Shown here: piece by piece, positions 47,990 through 55,573 of the stretch
Position numbering within the stretch: position 1 is the first letter of the stretch
How the letters are laid out: every line of letters starts with the position of its first letter
Source: Acinetobacter sp. ANC 4862
Lineage (GTDB): Bacteria; Pseudomonadota; Gammaproteobacteria; Pseudomonadales; Moraxellaceae
Direction: 5' to 3'
Length of the DNA: 56,971 nt
Assembly (NCBI RefSeq): GCF_004336635.1
Contig: NZ_SJXH01000019.1
Coordinates: 1 to 56,971, forward strand
Translations under genes and position numbers: made by a program
The notes under the pieces: model-generated
Databases searched by the model: none
Seen by the model: only the letters and a program-made list of their open reading frames with translations
What the model was told of the DNA's origin: nothing

Positions 47990-48436
47990 ATGAAGAAGAA
48001 TATATTATGTGCTGCTTTTGCAAGTGTAGTTTTCAGTGGGAATGTATTGGCAAATGATATTACGGGAACCTGGAAAACGATTGACGATAAAACAGGCTCG
48101 TCAAAAGCGATTCTTGAAATGCGCCAAGAAAGTAATGGTACTTATACCGCGAAAATTATCAAAGTAACGCCACGCCCGGGTTATACCCCGAAGGAAACCT
48201 GTGTAAATTGTCCAGCGCCCTATACCAATAAACCCATTTTAGGCTTAGATATTTTAACCGGATTGAAAGCTGCCGATAATAACCACTTTGTAAATGCCAA
48301 AGTTCTTGACCCCCTCAGCGGTAAAATCTACAGCGGGAAAGCAAAATTGAGTGCCAATGGTAAACGTCTCACTCTACGTGGTTATGTGGGTGTTTCCGCA
48401 CTTGGTCGCAGCCAAACCTGGATTAAAAGTGACTAA
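47990..48436 (+). CDS. DUF2147 secreted protein, array copy 2
   Basis: A 148-residue paralogue with signal peptide MKKNILCAAFASVVFSGNV ending LA, then NDITGTWKTIDDKTG, CVNC at 71-74, LDPLSGKIYS and the conserved C-terminal GKRLTLRGYVGVSALGRSQT. AGGAATTG precedes the ATG. Its start lies 607 bp after that of copy 1. It is flanked by its own promoter and terminator, so it can be transcribed alone. Function unknown. Confidence 0.86.
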   Translation: MKKNILCAAFASVVFSGNVLANDITGTWKTIDDKTGSSKAILEMRQESNGTYTAKIIKVTPRPGYTPKETCVNCPAPYTNKPILGLDILTGLKAADNNHFVNAKVLDPLSGKIYSGKAKLSANGKRLTLRGYVGVSALGRSQTWIKSD

Positions 48437-48443
48437 TTCTGAC

Positions 48444-48471
48444 AAAAAGCCACACTATGTGGCTTTTTTAT
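48444..48471 (+). terminator. Terminator of DUF2147 copy 2
   Basis: AAAAGCCACA/TGTGGCTTTT hairpin with T run. Confidence 0.84.
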
Positions 48472-48523
48472 TCCGAGTGATTTAAATATTTCACATTATT
48501 TTAATTTGTTATGACGCAATATA

Positions 48524-48551
48524 TTGACTAATTATAAAACGCTCATAATAT
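48524..48551 (+). promoter_or_regulatory. Promoter of DUF2147 copy 3
   Basis: TTGACT (48524-48529), 16-bp spacer, TAATAT (48546-48551). The 35 bases upstream resemble those before copy 2 (TTCACATTATTTT, then a TTATGA...GCAATA block). Confidence 0.68.
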
Positions 48552-48597
48552 GTTCTTATGGATAAAAAAACTACAATCCACAATCGAAGGAATTGAT

Positions 48598-49047
48598 ATG
48601 AAAAAGAATATTTTGCTTGCTACTTTCGTTGGCTTATTTTTCAGTGGAAATCTATTGGCACAAGATCTGTCGGGGACTTGGCAACAAATTGACGATAAAA
48701 CAGGCTCACCTAAAGCGCTTATCGAAATTCGTAAAGAAGCCAATAACACCTATACAGGTAAAATTGTCAAAGTGACTCCTCGTCCAGGTTATACACCTCA
48801 AAAGTCATGCAACAATTGTCCAACACCATATACCAATCAACCGATTCTGGGTATGGATGTCCTCACTGGTTTAAAACACGTGCCGGATACAAATAACTAT
48901 GAAAAAGGGCGTGTCATTGATCCGCTTGCAGGCAAAATTTATGATGCTAAAGTCAAGCTAAGTGCCAATGGTAAACGCTTGACCTTACGTGGCTATGTCG
49001 GTATCTCCGCACTAGGACGCAGTCAAACTTGGCTTCGCGCAGAATAG
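48598..49047 (+). CDS. DUF2147 secreted protein, array copy 3
   Basis: A 149-residue paralogue: signal peptide MKKNILLATFVGLFFSGNL ending LA, then QDLSGTWQQIDDKTG, CNNC at 71-74, TNNYEKGRVIDPLAGKIYDA and the common C-terminal block. It shares the WQQIDDK and NNYEKGRVIDPLAG sequence type with copies 4 and 5 but the MKKNIL leader with copy 2, so it links the two subgroups. The ATG at 48598 follows GAAGGAATTG. The frame from 48550 is longer but has no signal-peptide logic. Start is 608 bp after that of copy 2. Confidence 0.86.
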   Translation: MKKNILLATFVGLFFSGNLLAQDLSGTWQQIDDKTGSPKALIEIRKEANNTYTGKIVKVTPRPGYTPQKSCNNCPTPYTNQPILGMDVLTGLKHVPDTNNYEKGRVIDPLAGKIYDAKVKLSANGKRLTLRGYVGISALGRSQTWLRAE

Positions 49048-49064
49048 CCAGGATTCGACTTAAA

Positions 49065-49092
49065 TAAAAGCCACAGTGATGTGGCTTTTTTA
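49065..49092 (+). terminator. Terminator of DUF2147 copy 3
   Basis: AAAAGCCACA/TGTGGCTTTT hairpin with T run. Confidence 0.83.
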
Positions 49093-49138
49093 CCTTCATC
49101 AATATAATAATTTCATTTTTTGCACACTCTCCAGAATG

Positions 49139-49166
49139 TTGACTAATCACATAATCAGTCTAATAT
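49139..49166 (+). promoter_or_regulatory. Promoter of DUF2147 copy 4
   Basis: TTGACT (49139-49144), 16-bp spacer, TAATAT (49161-49166). Spacer and flanks nearly match those of copy 5. Confidence 0.68.
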
Positions 49167-49207
49167 ACCGACTCAATAAAAAGTGTTGCGTTATGGAAAG
49201 GTTTTTT

Positions 49208-49657
49208 ATGCAAAAGAATATATTGCTTGCAACTTTGGCGAGTGTGCTTTTTAGTGGCAATGTTTTTGCTGAGGATATTTCTGGAATTTGGCAGCAGATT
49301 GATGATAAAACAGGTGCTGCTAAAGCCATTATTAAAATTGATAAAGAAGCCAATAATACCTATACAGGTAAAATTGTTAAAGTTACACCCCGTCCTGGCT
49401 ATACTCCTCGTGCAACATGTAATAAATGTCCCGCTCCATATACCAACGATCCAATTTTAGGCATGGAAATCATTAAGGGCTTAAAACATGTAGAAGGGAC
49501 CAATAACTACGAAAAAGGTCGTGTCATCGACCCGCTTGCCGGGAAAATTTATGATGCCAAAGTTCGTTTAAATGCCAATGGCAAACGTTTGACTTTACGT
49601 GGCTATATGGGTGTATCCGCATTAGGGCGCAGTCAAACCTGGATCAGACTGAACTAA
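49208..49657 (+). CDS. DUF2147 secreted protein, array copy 4
   Basis: A 149-residue paralogue with signal peptide MQKNILLATLASVLFSGNV ending FA, then EDISGIWQQIDDKTGAAKA, CNKC at 71-74, MEIIKGLKHVEGTNNYEKG and the common end. By hand count it differs from copy 5 at a little over 20 of 149 positions, the closest pair in the array. GGAAAGG precedes the ATG at 49208. An ATG at 49193 is in frame. Start is 610 bp after that of copy 3. Confidence 0.86.
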   Translation: MQKNILLATLASVLFSGNVFAEDISGIWQQIDDKTGAAKAIIKIDKEANNTYTGKIVKVTPRPGYTPRATCNKCPAPYTNDPILGMEIIKGLKHVEGTNNYEKGRVIDPLAGKIYDAKVRLNANGKRLTLRGYMGVSALGRSQTWIRLN

Positions 49658-49670
49658 ATAAATACCACTA

Positions 49671-49695
49671 TAAAAGCCACATAATGTGGCTTTTA
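49671..49695 (+). terminator. Terminator of DUF2147 copy 4
   Basis: AAAGCCACA/TGTGGCTTT hairpin; the T run is shortened to TTTTAT, the weakest of the five. Confidence 0.72.
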
Positions 49696-49742
49696 TACAT
49701 TCGTCAATAAAATAATTGAATCTTTTGTAGACTCCCCAGATA

Positions 49743-49770
49743 TTGACTAATCACATAATCAACCTAAGAT
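49743..49770 (+). promoter_or_regulatory. Promoter of DUF2147 copy 5
   Basis: TTGACT (49743-49748), 16-bp spacer, TAAGAT (49765-49770). The -10 is one base off that of copy 4. Confidence 0.62.
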
Positions 49771-49812
49771 ACCGACTCAATAAAAAAATAATGAGTTATG
49801 GAAAGGTTTTAT

Positions 49813-50262
49813 ATGCAAAAGAATCTGTTACTTGCAACTTTGGCGAGTGTGGTTTTTAGTGGCAATGTTTTTGCTGAGGATATTTCTGGAACTTGGCAGC
49901 AAATTGATGATAAATCAGGTGCAGCCAAAGCGATCATCAAAATTCATAAAGAAGCCAACAAAAATTTTACCGCCAAGATTATTAAAGTGACCCCTCGACC
50001 GGGTTATTCTCCGCGAGAAACCTGTAATAACTGCCCTGCGCCATATACCAACCAGCCAATTTTGGGTATGGAAATCATTAAGGGCTTAAAACATGTGGAA
50101 GGAACCAATAACTATGAAAAAGGTCGGGTGATTGATCCTTTAGCAGGCAAAGTCTATGATGCCAAAATTAAAATGAATGCCACCGGTAAGCGCCTAACCT
50201 TGAGAGCCTATATGGGCGTTTCAACTTTAGGACGTAGTCAGACCTGGATTAGACTGGACTAA
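49813..50262 (+). CDS. DUF2147 secreted protein, array copy 5
   Basis: A 149-residue paralogue with signal peptide MQKNLLLATLASVVFSGNV ending FA, then EDISGTWQQIDDKSGAAKA, CNNC at 71-74 and the C-terminal block with two changes from the consensus (LRAYMG and STLGRS). The ATG at 49813 follows GGAAAGG. An in-frame ATG at 49798 is possible. Start is 605 bp after that of copy 4. It converges with apaH. Confidence 0.86.
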   Translation: MQKNLLLATLASVVFSGNVFAEDISGTWQQIDDKSGAAKAIIKIHKEANKNFTAKIIKVTPRPGYSPRETCNNCPAPYTNQPILGMEIIKGLKHVEGTNNYEKGRVIDPLAGKVYDAKIKMNATGKRLTLRAYMGVSTLGRSQTWIRLD

Positions 50263-50271
50263 AAAATTACC

Positions 50272-50305
50272 AATAAAAAAGCCACATCATGTGGCTTTTT
50301 TATTT
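50272..50305. terminator. Terminator of DUF2147 copy 5 (and apaH)
   Basis: AAAAAAGCCACA/TGTGGCTTTTTT hairpin, symmetrical with A and T runs, so it can serve both converging genes. Confidence 0.86.
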
Positions 50306-50322
50306 TGTAAATCATCCAAACA

Positions 50323-51171
50323 CTACATCACTGGATTATCAACTTTAAATATTTCTTTATCTTCCAGGCGATAGGCAATCAACTGCTTACCCCAAACACA
50401 GCCACCATCGACATTCTGAATCTGTGGATTAATGGTTTTCCCTTGTAATGCAGCCCAATGCCCAAAGATCAGTTGATGGGTTTTCGCAGCTTCCGATTCA
50501 AATTCAAACCACGGTTTAAAACCTTGTGGCATTGGATCATCGAGTGAATCTTTAAAGCTGAACTCTAGACGACCTTCGCTGTTGGTTAAACGCATACGGG
50601 TTAAATAGTTGGTAATACAACGTAAGCGTGCATTACCCTCCAGATCATCTGACCAAAGATCAGGTTCTTTGCCATACATCTCGGCTAAAAAAGTATCTAC
50701 CACAGCAAAATCTTCATGACTGATGATCGCTTCAACTTCTTTAGCCAAGGCAAAAGTTTGTTCTGCCGACCAGATACACGGAATACCGGCATGGGTCAAA
50801 ATAGTTCGATCATTCGGGAAAAGACACAATGGTTGTTTGCGTAACCAATCAATCAAATCATCACTATCAATCGCATCAATCACATCACGGGTATTATCTT
50901 TGTCTTGTAATGCTTTTAAACCACGCGCACAGGCTAAAAGCGTCAGGTCATGATTACCCAATACCGTCGCTGCGACATCACGATCGACCAGCTTTTTAAC
51001 AAAACGTAGCGTGCCAATCGAGTTTTCACCACGTGCAACCAAATCACCGGCAAACCAGATAAAATCTTGCTCAGGGTCGAACTTAATTTCTTTCAATAAG
51101 GCTTTTAATGCTTCAAAACAGCCTTGAACATCACCAATAACGTAATTGTATCGAATATCCGAGCGCGCCAC
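50323..51171 (-). CDS. apaH: Diadenosine tetraphosphatase (symmetrical), ApaH
   Basis: A 282-residue calcineurin-type enzyme that splits Ap4A into two ADP and can decap NpnN-RNA. Metal-site motifs are GDVQGC (13-18), GDLVARG (42-48), GNHD near 72, and HAG in LTHAGIPCIW. GHWAALQG and NVDGGCVWG are the ApaH-specific C-terminal blocks. It starts at the rsmA stop codon (no gap) in the conserved pdxA-rsmA-apaH order. Confidence 0.95.
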   Translation of the reverse strand: MARSDIRYNYVIGDVQGCFEALKALLKEIKFDPEQDFIWFAGDLVARGENSIGTLRFVKKLVDRDVAATVLGNHDLTLLACARGLKALQDKDNTRDVIDAIDSDDLIDWLRKQPLCLFPNDRTILTHAGIPCIWSAEQTFALAKEVEAIISHEDFAVVDTFLAEMYGKEPDLWSDDLEGNARLRCITNYLTRMRLTNSEGRLEFSFKDSLDDPMPQGFKPWFEFESEAAKTHQLIFGHWAALQGKTINPQIQNVDGGCVWGKQLIAYRLEDKEIFKVDNPVM

Positions 51172-51984
51172 TTAAGCCACCATTTGATCTGACAAAGCAA
51201 CAAATTGAGCCATGGTTAAGGTTTCTGGACGTGCCATTGGATCAATACCGGCATTCTCGAAGCCATCTTCCACCAACATACCTTTCAAGCTGTTACGCAA
51301 AGTTTTACGACGTTGGGTGAATACATGTGAAACCAGACGTGCCAAGGCTTTTTCATTTTTGGCAATAATCGGTTTTACAGCATATGGCTCTAAACGGAAT
51401 ACCGCAGATGTCACTTTTGGTGGCGGATTAAAAGATCCTGGCGGCACTTCAAATAAAAACGTCGGTTTACAATAATACTGAATCATCACTGATAAACGAC
51501 CATATTCTTTGGTATTTGGAGAAGCGGTAATACGATCCACCACTTCTTTTTGCAACATGAAGTGCATGTCTTTAACTTTGTCACCAAATTCCAAGAGATG
51601 GAACAAAAGCGGTGTTGAAATATTATACGGCAAGTTACCTACTACACGTAACGGATGATCTTCCTTAAACAACTCGGTAAAATCATATTTCAATGCATCA
51701 GCTTCAATAATGGTTAAACGCTCTGGATGCGGTACACGGCCGGGCAAACCTGCAGCCAAATCACGATCCAGCTCGATCACGGTTAAGGCATCGCATTCAC
51801 CAATTAAAGGTGAGGTTAATGCAGCCAGACCCGGACCAATTTCAACAATATTTTCACCTGCACGCGGATTCACAGATCGCACAATTTTGGCAATCACCCG
51901 TTGATCATGTAAGAAGTTCTGACCAAATCTTTTTCGAGCCTGATGCCCTTCCTGTTTTGGGTTTAGGGCATTAATCTGATACAT
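51172..51984 (-). CDS. rsmA: 16S rRNA dimethyladenosine transferase RsmA (KsgA)
   Basis: A 270-residue SAM enzyme that dimethylates A1518 and A1519 in the 30S subunit as a late assembly checkpoint. Motifs: KRFGQNFLHD at the N terminus, VEIGPGLAALT (motif I), NLPYNIS (catalytic motif IV) and PPKVTSAVFRLE. A 21-bp gap separates it from pdxA upstream. apaH follows without a gap. Confidence 0.96.
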   Translation of the reverse strand: MYQINALNPKQEGHQARKRFGQNFLHDQRVIAKIVRSVNPRAGENIVEIGPGLAALTSPLIGECDALTVIELDRDLAAGLPGRVPHPERLTIIEADALKYDFTELFKEDHPLRVVGNLPYNISTPLLFHLLEFGDKVKDMHFMLQKEVVDRITASPNTKEYGRLSVMIQYYCKPTFLFEVPPGSFNPPPKVTSAVFRLEPYAVKPIIAKNEKALARLVSHVFTQRRKTLRNSLKGMLVEDGFENAGIDPMARPETLTMAQFVALSDQMVA

Positions 51985-52005
51985 AAAAACAGTTCCAACG
52001 TGAAA

Positions 52006-52974
52006 TTAGTGACGGGCGAGATCAAGCGCTAAATCGACAGCAACGTGCAAACTTGAACTTTTGGCCAGTCCAGTACCTGCAAGGGAGAGTGCTGTGCCAT
52101 GATCTACAGAAGTACGAATAAACGGCAAGCCTAAAGTAATATTAATGGCTTCACCAAATCCTTGAGATTTTAACACAGGTAAGCCTTGATCGTGATACAT
52201 CGCTAAAACGGCATCTGCATCTTTTAAATTTTCAGGGGTGAATAAGGTATCAGCAGGAAGGCTCAAACTCATATTAATGCCTTGTGCTCGATAACTTTCA
52301 AGCACCGGATTAATCACTTCGATTTCTTCCATGCCCAAATAACCACCCTCACCGGCATGCGGATTTAAGCCACAAACTAAAATATGCGGATGCTCAATCT
52401 TAAATTTGCTTTTTAAGTCATGAATTAAAATATCAATCACTTGATGCAAACGTTGTTTGGTAATGGCATCTGGAACATCACGTAAAGGTAGATGCGTAGT
52501 TGCAAGTGCCACACGCAAAGTTTTGGTCGCAAGCATCATCACTACACGTTCAACACCTGCAAATTCTTGGTAATACTCAGTATGACCACTAAAGTGAATA
52601 CCCGCTTCATTAATAATTGATTTTTGCACGGGAGCCGTTGCAACACCGACACTTTTACCCGACATCGCATAATTGGCAGAACGACGGAGTTGCTCTAATA
52701 CATAAGCAGAATTTTCAGCATTCAACTCACCCAATACCACATCGGTGTTTAATGGAACATGTTCAACATATAATTGACCTTGCCCTGAAGATTCTGATTG
52801 GCCTTGATATGCAATAAGTTCAACTGTTTGATTGAGAATTTCAGCGCGTTTTTTTAATAGATTGATATCAGCTAAAATCACAATTGGACGTTCATCAATA
52901 CGCATCGCCAAACTTAAACAAATGTCTGGACCAATACCTGCAGGTTCACCACTGGTGACATATAAGGGAAGCAT
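52006..52974 (-). CDS. pdxA: 4-hydroxythreonine-4-phosphate dehydrogenase PdxA
   Basis: A 322-residue NAD-dependent enzyme of pyridoxal phosphate synthesis. It begins TSGEPAGIGPDI, and the metal-binding His residues lie in SGHTEYYQEF, CGLNPHAGEGG and AMYHDQGLPV. The order pdxA-rsmA-apaH is the standard gammaproteobacterial set. surA is not directly upstream here; an rplM leader region, on the other strand, follows instead. Confidence 0.95.
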   Translation of the reverse strand: MLPLYVTSGEPAGIGPDICLSLAMRIDERPIVILADINLLKKRAEILNQTVELIAYQGQSESSGQGQLYVEHVPLNTDVVLGELNAENSAYVLEQLRRSANYAMSGKSVGVATAPVQKSIINEAGIHFSGHTEYYQEFAGVERVVMMLATKTLRVALATTHLPLRDVPDAITKQRLHQVIDILIHDLKSKFKIEHPHILVCGLNPHAGEGGYLGMEEIEVINPVLESYRAQGINMSLSLPADTLFTPENLKDADAVLAMYHDQGLPVLKSQGFGEAINITLGLPFIRTSVDHGTALSLAGTGLAKSSSLHVAVDLALDLARH

Positions 52975-53153
52975 ATTCCGTCTCTTTTACGCTGTGATCT
53001 AATCTCACCATTATATACGCCTTTGTCCCCTTACATATTTTGATCCGCAATCATTTTTAACCTGAAAATCCTTTGATGCGATGAACTTTTCATGACCTGA
53101 CGAAGTTTAATTTCCCTTTATCGAAAAATCAGAAAATTATCTATGGTTATTCT

Positions 53154-53181
53154 TTGCACGACGATATTTTTACTATAGAAT
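53154..53181 (+). promoter_or_regulatory. Probable rplM promoter
   Basis: TTGCAC (53154-53159), 16-bp spacer and TAGAAT (53176-53181), which would give a leader of about 110 bases before rplM. Confidence 0.45.
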
Positions 53182-53249
53182 ATAGCGCTTGAAATTTGCT
53201 TTTTCATTTGTGATTCTTCACGTATTCGTTTAGAATCGCGTCTCCTTTT

Positions 53250-53297
53250 GTTTGGACAGATTCCATAGTCCAAACCAACTATAATAGGTAGTGGTTT
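53250..53297 (+). promoter_or_regulatory. rplM leader with two mutually exclusive hairpins
   Basis: Hairpin 1 pairs GTTTGGAC (53250-53257) with GTCCAAAC (53268-53275). Hairpin 2 pairs AAACC plus ACTA (53272-53281, one bulged A) with TAGTGGTTT (53289-53297), ending one base before the rplM ATG. Both need the AAAC at 53272-53275, so only one can form at a time. Hairpin 2 also covers the probable ribosome-binding bases. This fits a translational autoregulator of the r-protein type. Confidence 0.6.
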
Positions 53298-53298
53298 A

Positions 53299-53727
53299 AT
53301 GAAAACTCTCAGCGCTAAGCCAGCTGAAGTTCAACACGACTGGTACGTTGTTGATGCTTCTGGCAAAACTTTAGGTCGTCTTGCGACTGAAATCGCTCGT
53401 CGTTTACGCGGTAAGCATAAAACTTCTTATACTCCTCACGTTGATACTGGCGATTATATCGTTGTAATCAATGCTGAAGAAATTACTGTGACTGGTAAAA
53501 AAGCTCACGATAAGAAATACTATCGCCATACTGGTTTCCCTGGTGGTATCCGTGAGACTAACTTCGAGAAGTTAATTGCTCACAAACCTGAAGCAGTTTT
53601 AGAAAAAGCTGTTAAAGGTATGTTACCAAAAGGTCCTCTTGGTTATGCAATGATCAAAAAAATGAAAGTGTACGCTGGTACTGAGCATCCACATACAGCT
53701 CAACAGCCACAAGTTTTGGACATCTAA
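53299..53727 (+). CDS. rplM: 50S ribosomal protein L13
   Basis: A 142-residue ribosomal protein, starting [20 protein letters not shown] and containing [25 protein letters not shown] and [13 protein letters not shown]. First gene of the rplM-rpsI pair; rpsI follows after 12 bp. Its mRNA leader carries the competing hairpins described at 53250-53297, and L13 is known in E. coli to repress its own mRNA. Confidence 0.97.
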   Translation: MKTLSAKPAEVQHDWYVVDASGKTLGRLATEIARRLRGKHKTSYTPHVDTGDYIVVINAEEITVTGKKAHDKKYYRHTGFPGGIRETNFEKLIAHKPEAVLEKAVKGMLPKGPLGYAMIKKMKVYAGTEHPHTAQQPQVLDI

Positions 53728-53739
53728 GGGATACAGCAC

Positions 53740-54126
53740 ATGGCTACTAACTATGGTACAGGTCGCCGTAAGACCGCAACTGCACGTGTTTTCTTATCAG
53801 CTGGTACAGGTAAACTCGTAATCAACAATCGTACTCTTGAGCAATATTTCGGTCGTGAAACTGCTCGTATGATCGTTCGTCAACCTTTAGAACTTTTAGA
53901 AGTTACTGAAAAATTTGACCTTTACATCACTGTTGCTGGTGGTGGTATTGGTGGTCAAGCTGGCGCTATCCGTCACGGTATTACTCGTGCATTGATCGCT
54001 GCTGACGAAAACTTAAAACCTGCTCTTCGTCAAGCTGGTTTCGTTACTCGTGATGCTCGTGAAGTTGAACGTAAGAAACTTGGTTTACGTAAAGCTCGTA
54101 AACGTCCTCAATTCTCTAAACGTTAA
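53740..54126 (+). CDS. rpsI: 30S ribosomal protein S9
   Basis: A 128-residue ribosomal protein with [33 protein letters not shown] and the basic tail ending [12 protein letters not shown], which reaches the P-site tRNA. The tail ends KR as expected. Transcribed with rplM. Confidence 0.97.
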   Translation: MATNYGTGRRKTATARVFLSAGTGKLVINNRTLEQYFGRETARMIVRQPLELLEVTEKFDLYITVAGGGIGGQAGAIRHGITRALIAADENLKPALRQAGFVTRDAREVERKKLGLRKARKRPQFSKR

Positions 54127-54143
54127 TTCGTTTACCGAATCGG

Positions 54144-54176
54144 ACAAAAAGCCTTGGTTTATCCAAGGCTTTTTTA
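54144..54176. terminator. Terminator of rplM-rpsI
   Basis: AAAAGCCTTGG/CCAAGGCTTTT hairpin with A and T runs. Confidence 0.87.
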
Positions 54177-54208
54177 TGTCTGCAAATTTACGACCAACTG
54201 TTATTTTT

Positions 54209-54328
54209 CTATTGTTCATACATATCTTTACCCCACACCCCTTCATGACACCAAAAGGACTTGCTGAGATAGTAGTTGGCAACACCAATTAAAATAAACA
54301 GCATCATTAAACCTAGTTTAATTATCAT
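54209..54328 (-). CDS. Small membrane protein, 39 residues (unnamed)
   Basis: A short frame on the minus strand from an ATG at 54328 to a TAG at 54209-54211. GGAG sits nine bases before the start, a strong ribosome-binding site. The product begins MIIKLGLMMLFILIGVANYY, one hydrophobic segment of about 16 residues, followed by a polar tail SKSFWCHEGVWGKDMYEQ with one Cys and one His. No family recognised. It converges on the rpsI terminator and diverges from sspA. Conservation has not been tested. Confidence 0.6.
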   Translation of the reverse strand: MIIKLGLMMLFILIGVANYYLSKSFWCHEGVWGKDMYEQ

Positions 54329-54457
54329 ATTCCCTTACTCCAGTCATTTTTGCTTATAATCTACATCTCTTGTAGTTGATTCATCTTTTATGCTTCGTGC
54401 TTTTTAGGTTGAATTTTAGTATCCTATTCTATTCATTTTTTTGCTTTGTTTGGGATT

Positions 54458-55111
54458 ATGTCCGTCGAAACCGCACCTGTTCAAGGAATTACAGTCTATA
54501 GCCATGCAGATGACTTTCGTTCACACTGGATTCGTTATGTCCTTGCCGAGAAGCAAATTAAATATCATCTTATTATTGTGGATGAAGACGATGAAGATCT
54601 CGCCAGCTTAAATCCATACAACCAAGTACCCATGCTGATTGAAAATGAACTTAAACTGTTCAACACCAGTATTATTTCCGAATATATAGATGATCGTTAT
54701 CGTCAAAATAAATTGTATGCTGACGCACCCATGCCGCGCTCAGAACAACGTCAATATATTTGGCGATTTGAGCAAGATTGGCTAAAACTTGCAGATATCA
54801 TGTTGCGTCATCCAGATAGCTTAAATGAAAAAGATAAAGCAAAAGCCCAAAAACAACTACGCGACATCCTGATTTCACTGACACCATTATTTCAGCACTT
54901 CCCCTATTTCATGTCAGAAAATTTTACAATTTTAGATTGCATGTTAGCGCCAATCTTTTTACGGTTACACTCAATGGGGATTGAACTCCCTAAACAACAT
55001 TGTCGACCAATTTTATTATATTGCCAACGGATATTTACTCGTCCTGCTTTTACCAAGTCCATGACTATGCAGGAAAAAAATAAATATCGTGAAATTTTAG
55101 TGAATCAATAG
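54458..55111 (+). CDS. sspA: Stringent starvation protein A (SspA), GST fold
   Basis: A 217-residue protein with a thioredoxin-like N domain (YSHADDFRSHWIRYVLAEKQ, NPYNQVPMLIENELKLFNTS) and a helical GST C domain. SspA binds RNA polymerase and alters promoter choice in stationary phase and acid stress. The rplM-rpsI-sspA-sspB order is the conserved context. The ATG at 54458 is used. The upstream TTG at 54446 is in frame but less likely. Confidence 0.92.
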   Translation: MSVETAPVQGITVYSHADDFRSHWIRYVLAEKQIKYHLIIVDEDDEDLASLNPYNQVPMLIENELKLFNTSIISEYIDDRYRQNKLYADAPMPRSEQRQYIWRFEQDWLKLADIMLRHPDSLNEKDKAKAQKQLRDILISLTPLFQHFPYFMSENFTILDCMLAPIFLRLHSMGIELPKQHCRPILLYCQRIFTRPAFTKSMTMQEKNKYREILVNQ

Positions 55112-55122
55112 AGTATCTTTCA

Positions 55123-55554
55123 ATGTCTGATCAGGAATTAAACCACACTCCCACCCGCCCATATCTTGCGCGTGCAATTTATGAATGGATTTGTGACAAC
55201 AACCTTACCCCACATTTACTTGTTGATGCCACACAACCGAATACTATGGTGCCAGAACAATTTATTCAAGATGGGCAAATTGTTTTAAATATAGCCCCTC
55301 ATGCGGTACATAAATTAAATATGAGCAATGAGACCATCACCTTCTCTGCTCGCTTTGGTGGAGTATCACGTGATATATATGTACCCTTAAATGCCGTGAT
55401 TGGCATTTATGCACGTGAAAATGGTCAAGGTTTATTCTTTGATCCAAATGAATATGAGGATATCCAAATCCCTGAAGATACTTTAAAATCAACAACACTT
55501 TCAGAAGAAACTGAACAACCTAAGAAAAAACCGAGCCTACGGCTATTAGACTAA
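55123..55554 (+). CDS. sspB: ClpXP adaptor SspB
   Basis: A 143-residue protein that delivers ssrA-tagged peptides to ClpXP. The SspB core is present: RPYLARAIYEWICDNNLTPH, GQIVLNIAPHAVHKL, FSARFGGVSRDIYVPL and IYARENGQGLFF. The C-terminal end RPSLRLLD-like KKPSLRLLD is the ClpX-docking tail. It begins 11 bp after sspA. Confidence 0.95.
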   Translation: MSDQELNHTPTRPYLARAIYEWICDNNLTPHLLVDATQPNTMVPEQFIQDGQIVLNIAPHAVHKLNMSNETITFSARFGGVSRDIYVPLNAVIGIYARENGQGLFFDPNEYEDIQIPEDTLKSTTLSEETEQPKKKPSLRLLD

Positions 55555-55573
55555 AATAAGACGGAGTAAATTG

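Larger units (their letters stand above)
52975..53298. other. Divergent promoter and rplM leader region, 324 bp
   Basis: Contains the pdxA promoter (minus strand), the rplM promoter near 53154-53181 and two competing hairpins before rplM. No gene seen. Confidence 0.5.

Noticed and set aside
54085..54288. A 67-codon minus-strand frame over the rpsI end
   Set aside because: It overlaps the conserved rpsI gene and its terminator and starts in another frame than the well-supported 39-residue ORF.
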